A DNA stretch of 64,000 bases from Calendula officinalis (lineage: Eukaryota > Streptophyta > Magnoliopsida > Asterales > Asteraceae), in NCBI GenBank assembly GCA_963853835.1, contig OY970824.1, forward strand, positions 71,558,372 through 71,622,371, given 5' to 3'. Below are positions 25,360 to 37,363 of the stretch, piece after piece. Positions within the stretch are counted from its first letter, which is position 1. Every line of letters begins with the position of its first letter. The notes below the pieces were generated by a model. The model made no database searches, was not told where the DNA came from, and was given only the letters and a program-made list of their open reading frames with translations. The position numbers and the translations under genes are program-made.

Positions 25360-25810
25360 ACATAAAAAACAAAAACTTGTTATAGAAAAAATGCGGGTCT
25401 TAGAAGTCACAAGGTTCAATAAGTCTCTGTATAAATATATACCAGATAATCAACGAAATGTCCATAAATGATTACGAAAATAATTAGATTGCGTACATAA
25501 CGAACAAAAATCGACCATTCCGGGAAGCGCGTCATCAACCAGAATACCCCTTGAAAAAAAGAAAAATAAAGAGGTCTTATATAAATAAAGTTGGGTAAAA
25601 TATAGGTTTTGTTCATTAATGTAGGGTTTAATTTATCACGCCTAGCTTTTTTATGAAAGATAAAGTTATGTATTTTACAATTCTACATTTACTCTGTTAT
25701 TCATTAACTTAAATACCAAATCTTTTATATGGGTTAAGTTATATTTATGCGATAAGTTATACCATTTAAGTTATTTCATTGGTAAAATTGAAGATGTTAA
25801 ATAAAGTTGT

Positions 25811-26098
25811 GTAAAGCACACTTGTGAAGAGGCTTCGAAACTTCAACGTGAACAAGCCCGAGAGGTTATTGACGATGCACAATAAGCGGTTATCACTGCA
25901 ATGGAAGCATGTGAGACAGTTATTCTTCGTATTTTAGATGTGTAAGAATAATTACTTTCTAAGTACTTCAAAAGAATTCACGGATGGCCACAATAAAAAA
26001 AATCTTAAGTGTTCCCATGGTTGAAGATGATCGAAATGAACTACAAGCAGTTATATCAGATGTTCAATATCTTCACGTCAAGTTTGATTCACTCCAGG
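25811..26098 (+). pseudogene. Unrecognised gene fragment with degraded coding
   Basis: Coding-like stretches are visible: one reads KLQREQAREVIDDAQ, stop, then AVITAMEACETVILRILDV; after frame changes another reads VPMVEDDRNELQAVISD and ends at a donor-like CAG|GTAACC. The helical, charged composition suggests part of a coiled-coil protein. Stops and frameshifts make it a relic. I do not recognise the family; it could be a captured or left-over exon. Confidence 0.35.
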
Positions 26099-27758
26099 TA
26101 ACCCTCATTGCTCTCTACTTAATAAATTTTAATTAACGTTGATTTTACATAACTTTATTTTATATATCACTTATAAGACAACCACAATAAAAAAAATTAT
26201 ATACAAATTAGATAATTATTTACAGCTACATTAATTTGTAATTTCCACAACACAATAAAACTTTGTATCATTATTTTAAAATATAAATTATCATGAAAAA
26301 CATACAATCTTTACTTTTATAATAATGGAATGTTTAATTAAGAATACCATGTATCAGTATCACCTTATAATAACATAATATCACAATAAAATAAAAAAAT
26401 ATACGAAGTATCACAATTATATGTTGTTTGAAAGAGAAAGTGGTTCCAGACTTGGTATTATCATTTAACTTCCCATCATGTGCAAATATAAATGCAATTA
26501 TTTGAGTGTGACCACACATAATTTTCCTTAAAAGCTTTTGTGCAAAACCTAAAATAGAATTAAAGAGTGGGCATTTTGTTATTCTATGGTGAAGATCACA
26601 TGTTCCTATAATACACCAGAAGATTCTTAAGTTTGGCTTGTTACTTAGAAGCCACTATCATATCAATGTGCCAACCTTTAGGCTTTGTGGTTAAAACTTA
26701 AAAGACAACTATATCATTAGAACTGGTAAGATAAACAAGTAAAATTGTACAAATATTTAAGCTGAAAGTACCAATATAAAACTATCCGCAATAATGATGA
26801 GACTCGGGTTTCACATTAGTGTCACAAAGGCCACCTCAGCTTTATCTGTACAGACCAAACATGTGACCAAATCTCCGTGATAATGACTAAACTCACACCA
26901 ATTTATCATTAAAGGTATAATAACTAAAGCACAACTCTCTTACAAAAAGTTTGGTATATTAAACTTACACCAATTTTACATTAGCTGCCTGACTTAAAAG
27001 TTAAAACTCAAATTTATTTTGAAAAAATGGCTACAAGCCTGAAATTCTTTGTCGACTTGGGATTATAAGGAAAACTTCCCAAAGAGGAGAGAAACTCACA
27101 TTTTTCTTAAATCATTTTTTTACAGGATTAATTTAAATATGTTATAATTAGTTTAGGGGGGAAATATTATAAAAAAGAAAAGGTATATTCCACCATTAAA
27201 AAGGTTGTAGATGGAATTCCATCTCACAATCTACACTTATTCCACAAATCCCCCCATTAACAACTTAGATTCCTCTTTCCTTCAAATTGGTGTAACACCT
27301 AAGATTCCATGTTGCTAAAGTTGCATAACTCGTGTTTTTTTCTTCCAAAAAGGTTGGTGTATCGTGTAAGATTAAAAATATGATTGTATTAAGGGAGGGG
27401 TTATCCCATACATTTGATCGTATGCAATAATTAGAGGTATACAAGGCCGGCGGCCTACACCACGTCAGTCTAAAAAAGCTTGGACTTTAATGTATTAAAA
27501 AAGTTTGGACTTCATTAAATTCGAATGTTAAACAAAACTAGGCCTTTTAAGCCACTCACTAGACAAGATTTTTCGGGCTTTTTATTTTGTCTTGTTTCTT
27601 AAATTTTTTGAATAGTATCATGTTCAATTGGTTTACATATATTAATTTGAATTCCTGTTATAAACATTTCGCTAAAAAGAAAGTCTAATACGTATTTTTT
27701 TTATCTTCTGTTTATTGAGAGAGTTATCATATATAAGATGAACTAAAACGTGCTAAGT
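26099..27758. other. Intergenic, no genes seen
   Basis: AT-rich sequence with no supported ORF, RNA gene or element ends. Short ORFs here lack family signatures. Confidence 0.45.
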
Positions 27759-28210
27759 AAAGAAATGTGTGGCAATCTTTGTGTGGCAATCTTTCTGAAT
27801 CACGTATTTTGGGAATGTGACTATGTGAGATTGTAAAAAATATGTGGCAATTTTTGTTTCGTTGGTTGCAAGTGATGGTTAATAATGTTGGGTCTATTCA
27901 TGAGGTGATGGAGTGGGTTGACATGAATCGTAGGACTGGAAATCACAAGCTAATTATGCAAGCTATTTTCTTAACCTCTATTTGGATGTTATGGCGATTT
28001 AGATTCACAAGTATTTTCAACAATCGAGATATGCGGAAAGAAGTTTTAGTTGATCCTATTAAAGATTGTGCTTTTTCTTGGATTTGTACCCGTAGAAATA
28101 AATTTAAATTTAGTTTGGTAGATTGGTTTAAAAATCCTTTAAATTTATTATAATGTTTCTAGCTTCTCGCTAGTTGTTTAATGAAAACCGTTTTAAAAAA
28201 AATAATAATA
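27759..28210 (+). mobile_element. LINE 3' remnant (reverse transcriptase zinc-binding region)
   Basis: The open stretch 27842-28153 has the C-terminal pattern of plant LINE polyproteins (IWMLWRFRFTSIFNN, VDWFKNP), and just upstream an interrupted zinc-binding-like HVFWEC stretch is visible. An in-frame TAA follows that stretch. The tail ends in A-rich AATAATAATAAAG, typical of LINE 3' ends. Only the last part of the element remains, so it is dead. Confidence 0.72.
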
Positions 28211-28669
28211 AAGAAACATAATTTTCTCCCTATATTAAACAACTTTAAACCCTTGAGAAAAGACGAGCAAAACATGATATGATTATATTTACGGCGGGGT
28301 GTAAACTTGTCACTTTGTTGATTTGGACCTCGTTGGTAACTGATGTCGTCGGCACTAACACATCGACTGCAAGTCTTCGCTGGATCTCGTCAGATTCCCG
28401 ACGAGATTGAGAACTCATCTTTGTCGGGTTTGGGAAGGTGCATAAAGGAAGAGAGGGGGGGGGGGGGTTATGACATATTTTTTATTTAATACAGTGATGT
28501 GACAAGAATGATGAGTTATAGATAAATTGATGTTGATATGAACTTGTCAGTTTATTATTAGTAAGAAAGAAGGCCATGTAAAAAATTGATGAGTTTGAGA
28601 ATTCGTCATTATTTAGAGAATCCTTACATCGAGAATTACCTACCATCACATGCAAACTCCACTTTTAGC
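28211..28669. other. Intergenic spacer with G run
   Basis: No gene. It contains a G homopolymer of about 14 bases near 28454-28467, within a GAGAG context. Confidence 0.45.
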
Positions 28670-28671
28670 TA

Positions 28672-28934
28672 CTCCCTCCGTCCCACAAAAAACTTATCAT
28701 TTGACTTTTGCACAAGTTTTTAGGTGATAGTTAGTGTGAGGTCATTGATAATACTTTTGATTAAAATATAAGGTTGGATTGGAGAAAGAAAGATAGTTAG
28801 TGGATATTAGTTGTGGGGTCTTTACTAATAATAGTTTTTTATTATATGGAGCCCATCAAATATGGGAAATGAGAAGTTTTTTGTGGGACAAAAATTTAGA
28901 GTGAAATAAGAAGTTTTTTGTGGGACGGAGGGAG
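28672..28934. mobile_element. Stowaway MITE
   Basis: A 263-bp element with textbook ends CTCCCTCCGTCCCAC and inverted CTCCCTCCGTCCCAC, flanked by TA (28670-28671 and 28935-28936). It is non-coding and palindromic near its ends. Confidence 0.92.
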
Positions 28935-29285
28935 TACAATTTACTGTTCACGCTATATATATCCATGTGGATATATGATTTACTAGGTTATAACCCGTGA
29001 AGAATCACGGGTTGTCACTCTTTATACTGATCGTTAAGAATATATAATACAAAAATTATACCAGATTTAGTTTGACCTGTATTATATTTTTATCGTATAC
29101 AACAAAAAGGAAATATATTCATAACGGGACCAAGTGGGTTGCGAAACTGGTAATAACATTTGAATGGCTACTATCGAAATATAACTAAAAGGAAGTCCAA
29201 CATCCAATGACAAATTATGAAAAATGTTTAATAAAAAAAATCAAGACAAATTTCTAAATACTTCTTTAAATACTACGTTTGAAGT

Positions 29286-29942
29286 TTAATTCGTCACACC
29301 GCCATCTTTATCTTCTATTAATATCTTCTGTCCTTTTCTGCTTTTGACTCTAAATAAGGCCACATACAATTGACCGTGTGAAAAAACAGGCTCTCTCAAA
29401 TACAGACCGACCTTTGACAATGGTTTACCTTGACTCTTATTAATTGTCATAGCAAAACAAATTGAAAGTGGAAATTGCCTTCTTTTAAATTTAAAGGGGA
29501 TTTTGGCGTCAGATGGTGTCAAAGATAATCTTGATATAAAAGTACGATATCCAACATTGTTCCCAGAAATAACAACTACTTCTATAACACGGACACCCAA
29601 AGCCACAATCTAAAGTCTAGTACCATTGCATAAACCATTTTTCTGGTCAATATTTCTTAATAACATAACGGGAACACCGACTTTTAAAACTAACTGATGA
29701 TTTGACAATCCACCTATTTTAATACTATTAAGGACATCTGGTGAGTGCAAACTTTCATCAAACTCTTCATTCAAAAACTCTTCAGGACAAATGCTATCTG
29801 AACTTAAATATACATTGGCTTCTTCGGGGAAAATTGCTAAAAACCGATCATTAATATCCCTAACAACCTCGTTTTTAGGTGTAAGTATTGCTCTTTCTTG
29901 AAAATAGCCAGGGGTATTTATGGATATACGAAATTCATGCAT
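29286..29942 (-). pseudogene. Helitron Pif1-type helicase, C-terminal remnant
   Basis: Two adjacent open blocks with one interruption near 29607-29610. The first part has NTPGYFQERAILTPKNEVV and VGVPVMLLRNIDQKNGLCNG; the second ends FAMTINKSQGKPLSKVGLY and GQLYVALFRVKSRKG. These are the last helicase motifs of Helitron RepHel proteins. The N-terminal helicase and Rep domains are absent, so it is non-functional. Confidence 0.85.
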
Positions 29943-30232
29943 TTAATTATTTATTTCGTATTTAAAATGGAAATTTTAAATGAAAAAAAAAGTCTTACGT
30001 TTTTGAAAATATTTTATGGCACTAAAAAGATTCCTAAATTTCATATTTACAGAAAATAGTTAATTATTTCGTATTCCAATATCACATTTTGAAATTTGGT
30101 TTTTTGCATACTAAGCATAAAAATTAATTTTCACTTTTGACAGACGTTGATATTTCATTTTCAAGGTTAATTAGGATATATATTCAAACAAAAAAAATGA
30201 TGATACAGGGAAATTAATAAAAAAAATTAGAT

Positions 30233-30931
30233 TTAATTTCGGTTCCTGTAAACGTTGTTTAGGATACAAATTACCTCACAATGGACCAAAATGTCAGCAA
30301 TGTTGAAACATTCATGATTTTTCAAAAAATCATCATTGATAGAGTACGATTTGGTTTGCACTTTGCTATACGTAATCGTGGGGTTCTGCAGTCCATATTT
30401 TGCTATCATTCTGCAAAACATTGGAAAGTAGTTAGTGAGAATATTTTGTTTAGATAATCTGTTTTATTGAATGAACATATTAATAATTTATCCCCGGATG
30501 TTGCACATAAATAAGAATCAAAATATAAATAATAAAAAACCAGTTTTAAAAGTTTAATAATAACTGTTATAAATAGTATGTTAAAATCTCATCCGAACTG
30601 TACAATAAGTAATCTGTTTTATTGAATTAATATCTTACTTGGCTTTAAAATCTTTAATTTCATCAACTTCAGCGTCGATGAATAACCTTGACGTTTCATA
30701 GTAGGTCCCAACGCTGATAAAATCTATTGACAAATATTTTAATGTAAGTAAAAAAATAAATGAATATAACATGCTTATCATATAATAATGGAAATGAAAA
30801 AAGCTTACTATGATAGTTGTTAATTTTTCCAAATTGAACAATCATAGTTATTTTTTTATTGCTCTTGTTATCATCCATGTATTTTAGCATGTTATACGCA
30901 GTTTCTCCCCATAGAGTAAGCTTTAACGGTG
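30233..30931 (-). pseudogene. Helitron-encoded RPA1-like (OB-fold) remnant
   Basis: Minus-strand pieces include LTLWGETAYNMLKYMDD with IVQFGKINNYHS, VGTYYETSRLFIDAEVDE, and ITYSKVQTKSYSI. These resemble the replication protein A-like ORF often carried by plant Helitrons, probably with introns between the pieces. No continuous frame exists. Confidence 0.6.
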
Positions 30932-31972
30932 TAGAGTTAATGAAAGATTACAAAATAAATTAAGACAAAAATGATAACATTTGGAATAAAAAAATAGCAT
31001 GTACCAGATTTTTTTGCGTTAAGAAGATGAAAACAATGCTGCAGATGAGTATTCCGATAAAAAAAAACATTAAGATATAGAGTCTTTATATAGGATGGAG
31101 GTTTAAATGTGAGATAATGATAATCCCTATAATTTCGTAGGGGTTTAAATTTTAAATTCGGTAAGGGTATTAGTAATTATAATTTTGTATTTATAATTTT
31201 TTTAATTTAAGTAAGTATAAAAATGGTGGTGATTTTAAACTGTATATGTTAATATAATTTCATATTTAAAATATATTTAATTTAAGTAAGTATAAAAATG
31301 GTGCAAATTTTAATTTGCATATACTTTTTTATTGAAATATATTATTTTATAAATATGGAATAAATAAATTTAAAGGAATCAGTATTATAAACCGAATCTT
31401 AATTAAGGTAATTACCGAATTTAATTATTTAATAAAAAGCTGTAAAGGTCTATATTTAAATTTGTATATTTTATTAAAAAGAGTCTAATTTTAAAAATTC
31501 CTAAAAAATCTTACGTTTCTAAAAATATTTTCTGGCATTAAAAAGATTCCTAAATTTCCTTTTAACATAAAATGTTATATGATTTCGTATTACAATATGA
31601 TCAAAAAGATTTTGTATTTACAGAAAAAATATCCTGGCATTAAAAAGATTTCGTATTTACAGAAAATTTGTAGTCATTAACATTTTGAATTTTTCAATCA
31701 CCAGATTTCAAAAAATGGAGATAATTATGGAGTTTGTTAATTAAATATGAAGTTAATCATGGAAATACGAAATTCATGCATTTAATTATTTCTTTCGAAT
31801 TTAAAAATGGAGTTTGTTATTTTGGGTATTAGGATCCGAAATTAATGGCAATTAATATTTAATTATCGGTCAATTAAAAAACTATAAATTCTATAAAAAT
31901 GCCATGTGTCATTCTGGCTTTTAAGAGGTGCCACGTGGCCACCTATAAAAGCTTGTTTTATTATATAATAGA

Positions 31973-32116
31973 TTAAAAAAAAACTACAACATACAAATAT
32001 CTTATTTTCTAGTGATGTAAAATTTAAAGAATGTACCCAATATATAATAAAAGTGTTTATATAAAAGTAACGCATTATTTGATGATATGTTTTTAATACA
32101 CACTACTATAGGTATA
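31973..32116. other. Short spacer between Helitron and MITE
   Basis: AT-rich sequence without features. Confidence 0.4.
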
Positions 32117-32415
32117 CTTCCTCTTTTTTAAAATAAGTTATACATTTTGGGTGTTACATTTTTTAAGACAAAAGATTATAATAAAGATTAAATTAAATAG
32201 TTAGTGAATGATGACTCATATTTTGATTAATGTGAGTTTAATGATGTTTAAAAGTAAAAATAAGGGTAAATGAATCATTTCACTTTATTAAAAGAAATTA
32301 TTAGTGGGTATGAGCCCCATTACTTTTTTACCAAATAATATAAATTTCAAAGTGTATCAGTTATTTAAAAACACCTAAAAATAGAAAATGTATCACTTAT
32401 TTGGAACGGATGAAG
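32117..32415. mobile_element. Stowaway-like MITE, diverged
   Basis: About 299 bp, flanked by TA (32115-32116, 32416-32417). The ends CTTCCTCTTTTTTAAAATAAG and inverted CTTCATCCGTTCCAAATAAG are imperfect. Internal sequence resembles the copy at 23458-23778. Confidence 0.72.
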
Positions 32416-32417
32416 TA

Positions 32418-33388
32418 TTAAACATCATTATTTTAAAGTAAGGATTAAGTTTTTTATTAGGCTTTCAGGCCTTTTTTGGGCTCCATTAGTCTGGTTTAAC
32501 ATGCTGGATTGACATTGATGAATAATTTTAGGCATGTTTAGGACTTTCAGGCCGGGCTAGGCTTTAGGTTGGACTTTTCTAATTTTATAAGATTGGGCCT
32601 AGGCTGGGTTCGGGCTTAAATCCATGTGCACTTGGTTCAAATAGTGTACGACATGGAAACTTGATTTTGTATCACTTATATTTTGAGTAAAATATAGACA
32701 CAATGTTGAGATAAGTTTGACGTTTATATCTATCTATCTATATGCTAACTTATGATAAATTTGATGTTTGATGTTTATCTCTATATGCTATCTTTTGTTC
32801 TTAAATTTCGGAGAAAGGGATCAATTGATCAAACACATGTTGAGTTTTGAAGATGTTGTAGTTAACAATTGAATGTAATAATTTACAACCCGTACACGTG
32901 ATTTATAGAAATTCACATAATCTTCTACATATTTTCATAATCACTATACTTTCTACCCACATTTGATGTTTCGGTATATATATTTTGTAACACTACCATA
33001 TGTAAAATATTTGAACTTACAGATTTTATAAAAAATCTAATAGTATCACATTTTGTAGGCATAAACGGTTTGACCTTCAAAGATTAAGCATTCTTGTGCC
33101 TAGCTGATGACAGTTGCAAATACAATTGTCAACCTATTTATTATCATTTAGTTTACTGCAATATTAGAAATGACAATTATAACGTTATCAAATTATCCTT
33201 TTGAGTCTACATCCAGTCATCATTATGAGGTAGTATCATTCGTTGCCTATGACATGTTATATTAACCTCTGAATTTTAGAAATGACTACTTCATAAATTA
33301 ATAAACAGTTTTTTATGTATTTAAATACATATTACAAAAATAAATAAAAAAATCAAAACAAATCGATAAATGAGTGTTTTATAGAAAA
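32418..33388. other. Intergenic, no genes seen
   Basis: AT-rich, with a short TATC repeat near 32730-32745. No supported ORFs or element ends. Confidence 0.45.
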
Positions 33389-33397
33389 AATATATTT

Positions 33398-34606
33398 GAG
33401 TAAATTACACGGATAGTCCCTGTGGTTTGACCTGAGTTTTGAGTTTGATCCCTAAGTTCCAGAAATTACACCAATGGTTACTAAGTATCGGACTTCTTAT
33501 CGGTTTTGGTCCCTAACGCTAACTGCCGTTAAAATGGCTGTTAAATCTAGACATGTGCAAAGTACATGAGGGTAATTTAGTCCTTTTACCATCCTCTTCT
33601 CTCTGGTTTGAATCTCTTTGACTTCACCTCTCTTCTCCATGCACCCACCAACAGTAGCGCCATCTCCGGCCACGTCCACCGTAGCACCAATAATTTCTTT
33701 CTGTTTTTTCAACATGTACAGACCCGTTCAAAAGCCAAGAAATCATCCTAGGCTTCGTCACCGATTCAAACCACGTACAAAACGCCAATATTTTTTGGTT
33801 GTGATCGATGCTGAAAACTTTAAAATCTGACTGAGACATTTCGTTGAACACTCGGAGGGCTTTATCAATAAGAGCAGTTTTAACGTAATTTGATATGAGT
33901 GAACAGTACATGACTCGATGTCTACGAAAAGCTCTATACATATCCAACAGGGTATCTCAAGATATACATATCATCACAAATCGAGTGAACTCCGAGCATG
34001 AAAATTAACTTGGAGATGAATTCTACTTTAATAGTGAACTGTGTGAAAGAAATTAGCTAGTCGGTGGTGAAGCAGACGATGAACGAGAAAATTGGGGGTT
34101 TGGGGTAAAAGTACCATGGACTCGCAAGCTTCAAGTGTGTTGGAATTTGAGAGCACACATCCTCTAGGTAATAATATATTTTGAAATTTTGATTCAATAG
34201 TGAGGAGGTAACTGGATCTTTATGTAGATAGAAATAGCATATGAGAAAATAAAGTTGACTGTGAATCTGGAGCTATAATACGATCATCTCTGATTTCTTC
34301 TTCCTTTGTAACGTTAATTGAGATCGAAGAGCAGGTGTGGGTTTGAGTGCAGGTGTGTACGAGGAAGAAGATGGGTGAGAGAGAAATGTATTTTATCGAT
34401 TCAAATTGATTTTGTGAAAAGACTATACTACCCTCATGTGCAAGTCACATGACCGGATTTAACAGCCAAATATAACGGCTGTTAGGCTTAGGGATCAAAA
34501 CCGATACGAAGTCCGATACTTAGTGACCATCGGTGTAATTTCTAGAACTTAGGGACCAAATCCAAAACTCAGGTCAAACCACAGGGACTATCCGTGTAAT
34601 TTACTC
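33398..34606. mobile_element. Pack-MULE-like element with long TIRs
   Basis: A 1.2-kb element whose ends (GAGTAAATTACACGGATAGT inward, inverted at the right) stay alignable for about 200 bp on each side, with several indels. The 9-bp flanks AATATATTT (33389-33397) and AAAATATTT (34607-34615) match at 8 of 9 positions, fitting a Mutator-type target duplication. No transposase was found. The core holds a fragment of a host PPR gene (33798-33941), which makes it Pack-MULE-like. Confidence 0.75.
33798..33941 (-). pseudogene. Captured PPR gene fragment (At1g13040-like N-terminus)
   Basis: The minus strand reads MYRAFRRHRVMYCSLISN, then KTALIDKALRVFNEMSQSD, then KVFSIDHN, a close pattern match to the N-terminal first repeats of an At1g13040-like mitochondrial PPR protein. 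After about 48 residues the similarity ends. It sits inside the long-TIR element, so I infer capture of the 5' part of a host gene. Confidence 0.7.
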
Positions 34607-34615
34607 AAAATATTT

Positions 34616-34905
34616 TAAATAAAGGTGGCGGTAAAAGGAGACAACAAACAAATCGATGGAGCCCACGAAAAAGCCATTAAACCGTTGGCAACAGCTGTAA
34701 TCGCAAGGACAACCTGTCACCTAACGGGCAGTCCGGTCACCCTTCCTGAACTTTGTGGTCCTCTCGGGCAGCCCTGCCAGCATCCCCTTCTATATTAACC
34801 ATCTCCCCACCATCCCTAATCAACCACTCAAATTACTCACTATCTTTCATTCTTTCGCAAAAAAAATTTCAAATATTTGTAAGAATTCTTTAATATTTTG
34901 AAGCA
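34616..34905 (+). promoter_or_regulatory. Promoter and 5' UTR of the AG peptide gene
   Basis: Less AT-rich than its surroundings, with a TATA-like CTATATTAACC near 34791 and a CT/CA-rich leader (34800-34860). It abuts the right flank of the Pack-MULE, which may therefore affect this promoter. Confidence 0.45.
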
Positions 34906-35082
34906 ATGGCAGCAATGAAGATGAACCTTTTCGCCACCATTGCAATGTTGATGGCCGTATCGGCGGTGAGTAACGTAGCTGCACAAATGGCACCGGCACC
35001 GGCCCCGGCTTCCGACGCGTCGGCGTTCGTCCCTACCGCCGTTGCCTCCGTCATTGCTCTCTCAATCGGTTTTCTATTTTGA
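34906..35082 (+). CDS. Arabinogalactan peptide (AG peptide)
   Basis: AG peptides are very short GPI-anchored proteoglycan backbones of the plasma membrane and wall. This 58-aa ORF has a signal peptide (MAAMKMNLFATIAMLMAVS), predicted cleavage after NVAA, and a mature core QMAPAPAPASDAS with Ala-Pro repeats that would be hydroxylated and O-glycosylated. A hydrophobic C-terminal GPI signal follows (VASVIALSIGFLF). Length and layout match AGP16/20-type peptides. There is a single exon with TGA at 35080-35082. The subfamily number was not assigned. Confidence 0.93.
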   Translation: MAAMKMNLFATIAMLMAVSAVSNVAAQMAPAPAPASDASAFVPTAVASVIALSIGFLF

Positions 35083-35970
35083 GTTAATTTGATTTGATTT
35101 TTTTACCTTCAGATGTGTTTATTATTTTTTATTCTTTGTGATTTGATTCTTTTCACTTTATGTTAAGTTGTGAACTTGTGATGCTGGTTTTTTAAGTCTT
35201 GGACATAGTGGATTTATAGTTGTAGTGATTGAATATTAATAAAAATATATCTTGCGATTTTTTTCTTTGTTGATGTTAAATATTTAATTATAATTATAGT
35301 TATTTTTAGGGAACTAATTATTTTATTTCCCTCAAAAACTTTATTCTTGCCAGAATCCCACCTCTACTGGAAACTATTACTTCTAAAATGCAAAAGTTGA
35401 GAAAATATTGTATAAAGTACGTGATAACGTTTTTGAAGATCCACGAGACCGTATAGAAAGACGACATTATTATCCATCGAACAGATGCTTGAATTTATTC
35501 TATAGTTGAGATATTTTGAGTAATAATTCTTAATTGCCACAAAATTTTGAACCATTTGGACACTATAATAAGGATTTGTCTTATTATTGTCACTTAATTT
35601 TTAATGAAAACTGCAATTAATGTATACAAGTGAAATGTATCAAAAAGTAGACTTGTAACCAAACGAACACAAATGAGACTTATTCATGTTTGTTCAAGTT
35701 TAACCGAACAAATGACTAGACATGTAAGCGAACAAATTTTTGTGTTTATATTTGTTCGTTAAGGAATTGATTTCATTAAGAAGATAAATGAACATATATA
35801 TATGAACAAATACAAAAGTATTAATATATTGTCGGAGATTGTGATAAATCTCGTTTGGTTTGTATGTTGCATTGGCATGAATATATAGAATTTACAGATA
35901 CACGCTAGTTACGCATAAGGTCTTACATCATACAATATAAACGTAAGGGATTAAACTATAAGATAACTAA
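35083..35970. other. Intergenic region downstream of the AG peptide gene
   Basis: Contains the 3' UTR, then AT-rich sequence. Around 35640-35820 a TTTGTTCG/CGAACAAA-rich stretch recurs in both orientations, typical of decayed repeats, but no ends could be set. Confidence 0.45.
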
Positions 35971-36225
35971 CTATATAAAGTTGGAGCTGGAAGCTTTTGT
36001 ATGCTCAAACTGGTCTAAAAATAGTAGTGTAGATAATACTTTAGTAAATATATTTGCAAGCTGGTGTGTTGACGGAACATGCAACACTCGCACATTACCA
36101 ATTGCAACGCGTCTCCTGAAAAAATGTAAATCAATTTTCACATGTTTGATTCTTTGGTGTTGAACCGAGTTAGAAGTCAAATAAATTGCATTTACATTAT
36201 TACAAAAAACAATTGTAGATTATGA
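35971..36225 (-). pseudogene. Ty1-copia RNase H C-terminal remnant
   Basis: The minus strand reads VFCNNVNAIYLTSNSVQHQ, then KHVKIDLHFFRRRV and VLHVPSTHQLANIFTKVL, the conserved end of copia pol. The usual D in CDN is replaced by N, and coding upstream is lost. It is a fragment from an old element unrelated to the complete one at 43-54 kb. Confidence 0.85.
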
Positions 36226-37363
36226 GAAAGGACAATGTAACTCAAGGAGCATGTTCGAAGTCAAGCGGATTCCGTGACAACGTTAGCGACACCCCGATAT
36301 TATGCCTCCTCGCTGGACCATGATATAATATGTTGTCTTTTGGATAACAAAGAGACAAAGTTGTCACTGAGAAAGATGCAGAAAATAGAGGTGGATTGTC
36401 GGGTTTCATCACAATCAGCCCAATCAGAGTGCCTTTCGAGTTACGAAGAATGCTTTTAAGACATTCATGTGTAGTTGTCGAGGCTGAATCGATGCCCGGG
36501 CTTTGAACTTACATTAATTTGTCTTGTAAATTGTAATCATATATCATGCATGATTACTTGAAAGCAAAAAGTGTTGGTTTATTTTTATTTTTTTTAACGC
36601 TAAAAGAGAACACCCGGAGAGAGCTTCGGCCCCTCCAAGGCACCCGCAAAAAATATATTAAACTAAATGAAAACTGCTAGCAAGTAACTAGCTACAACAG
36701 TCCAAACAATCAAATTACAAAACAAACACCCAAAGCAGAAGACAAAACACGACAACACCAATTGTGAAAACAAGAGATAAAATGAAAGTAATTGGTGACA
36801 AGGGTATATTTTGAGAATACTTTACAAAAAGTTAGCTTTGGGTCGACTAATAACTAATTAGTGTCAAGTTTAGTAAAACCATTAAACCAAGGCCGAAAAA
36901 CAGAGAGGACAAAAGTGATAAGATAAAAAGCAAGGAAGATCTTATAAATCATCAAAGAACGGTTTATTTCAAACTTCTAAACAAATATTGAATATCTATG
37001 AACATAATATTTGTTGCTGTTCAGATTTTGATAATGTGAATAAAATAAAATTCTAAATAAATTTTATAAGCCGATCAAATTAATTATCCAAAAATAAAAA
37101 ATATCTTTTTATTTTTTGACAAAATTATCAAGTCACTACAAATTGATAAACAAAATGAGTATGACGTCAGTAATCATAATACGTACAACCACAATTATTT
37201 TGACGTATTCAGTATAAAAAAAATTAAAAATATCTAAACGAATGGCCACCCATCAGTTATATGGAGCATGACCTGTTCAAGAGTCAACACCACTTGTTCA
37301 TGAGTCCCTTCTTCACTCTATTTATGCACCACCATTACCATATGTAACTTAAGGTAACACACC
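36226..37363. other. Intergenic region upstream of NAC
   Basis: No intact gene. Near 36590-36740 is a repeat-like segment (GAGAGCTTCGGCCCCTCCAAG) resembling LINE-associated sequence, uncertain. The last 60 bp form the NAC leader, with a weak TATA-like CTATTTATGC near 37317. Confidence 0.4.

Larger units (their letters stand above)
28983..31972 (-). mobile_element. Helitron (~3 kb), both termini present
   Basis: The minus strand starts at 31972 with TCTATTATATAATAAAAC after an A, and ends at 28983 with CTAG before a T, i.e. inserted between A and T. The 3' end has an 8-bp perfect hairpin (AACCCGTG/CACGGGTT, 28992-28999 with 29006-29013) followed by 5 nt and CTAG. Inside, in order on the minus strand, are an RPA-like OB-fold remnant and the C-terminal part of the Pif1-type helicase; the Rep domain was not found. 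An internal stretch near 29925-29971 is repeated near 31762-31808. Confidence 0.82.

Noticed and set aside
33497..33830. Overlapping 70-72-aa ORFs on both strands
   Set aside because: They lie in the TIR and core of the Pack-MULE-like element; only the 33798-33941 PPR fragment has real similarity.
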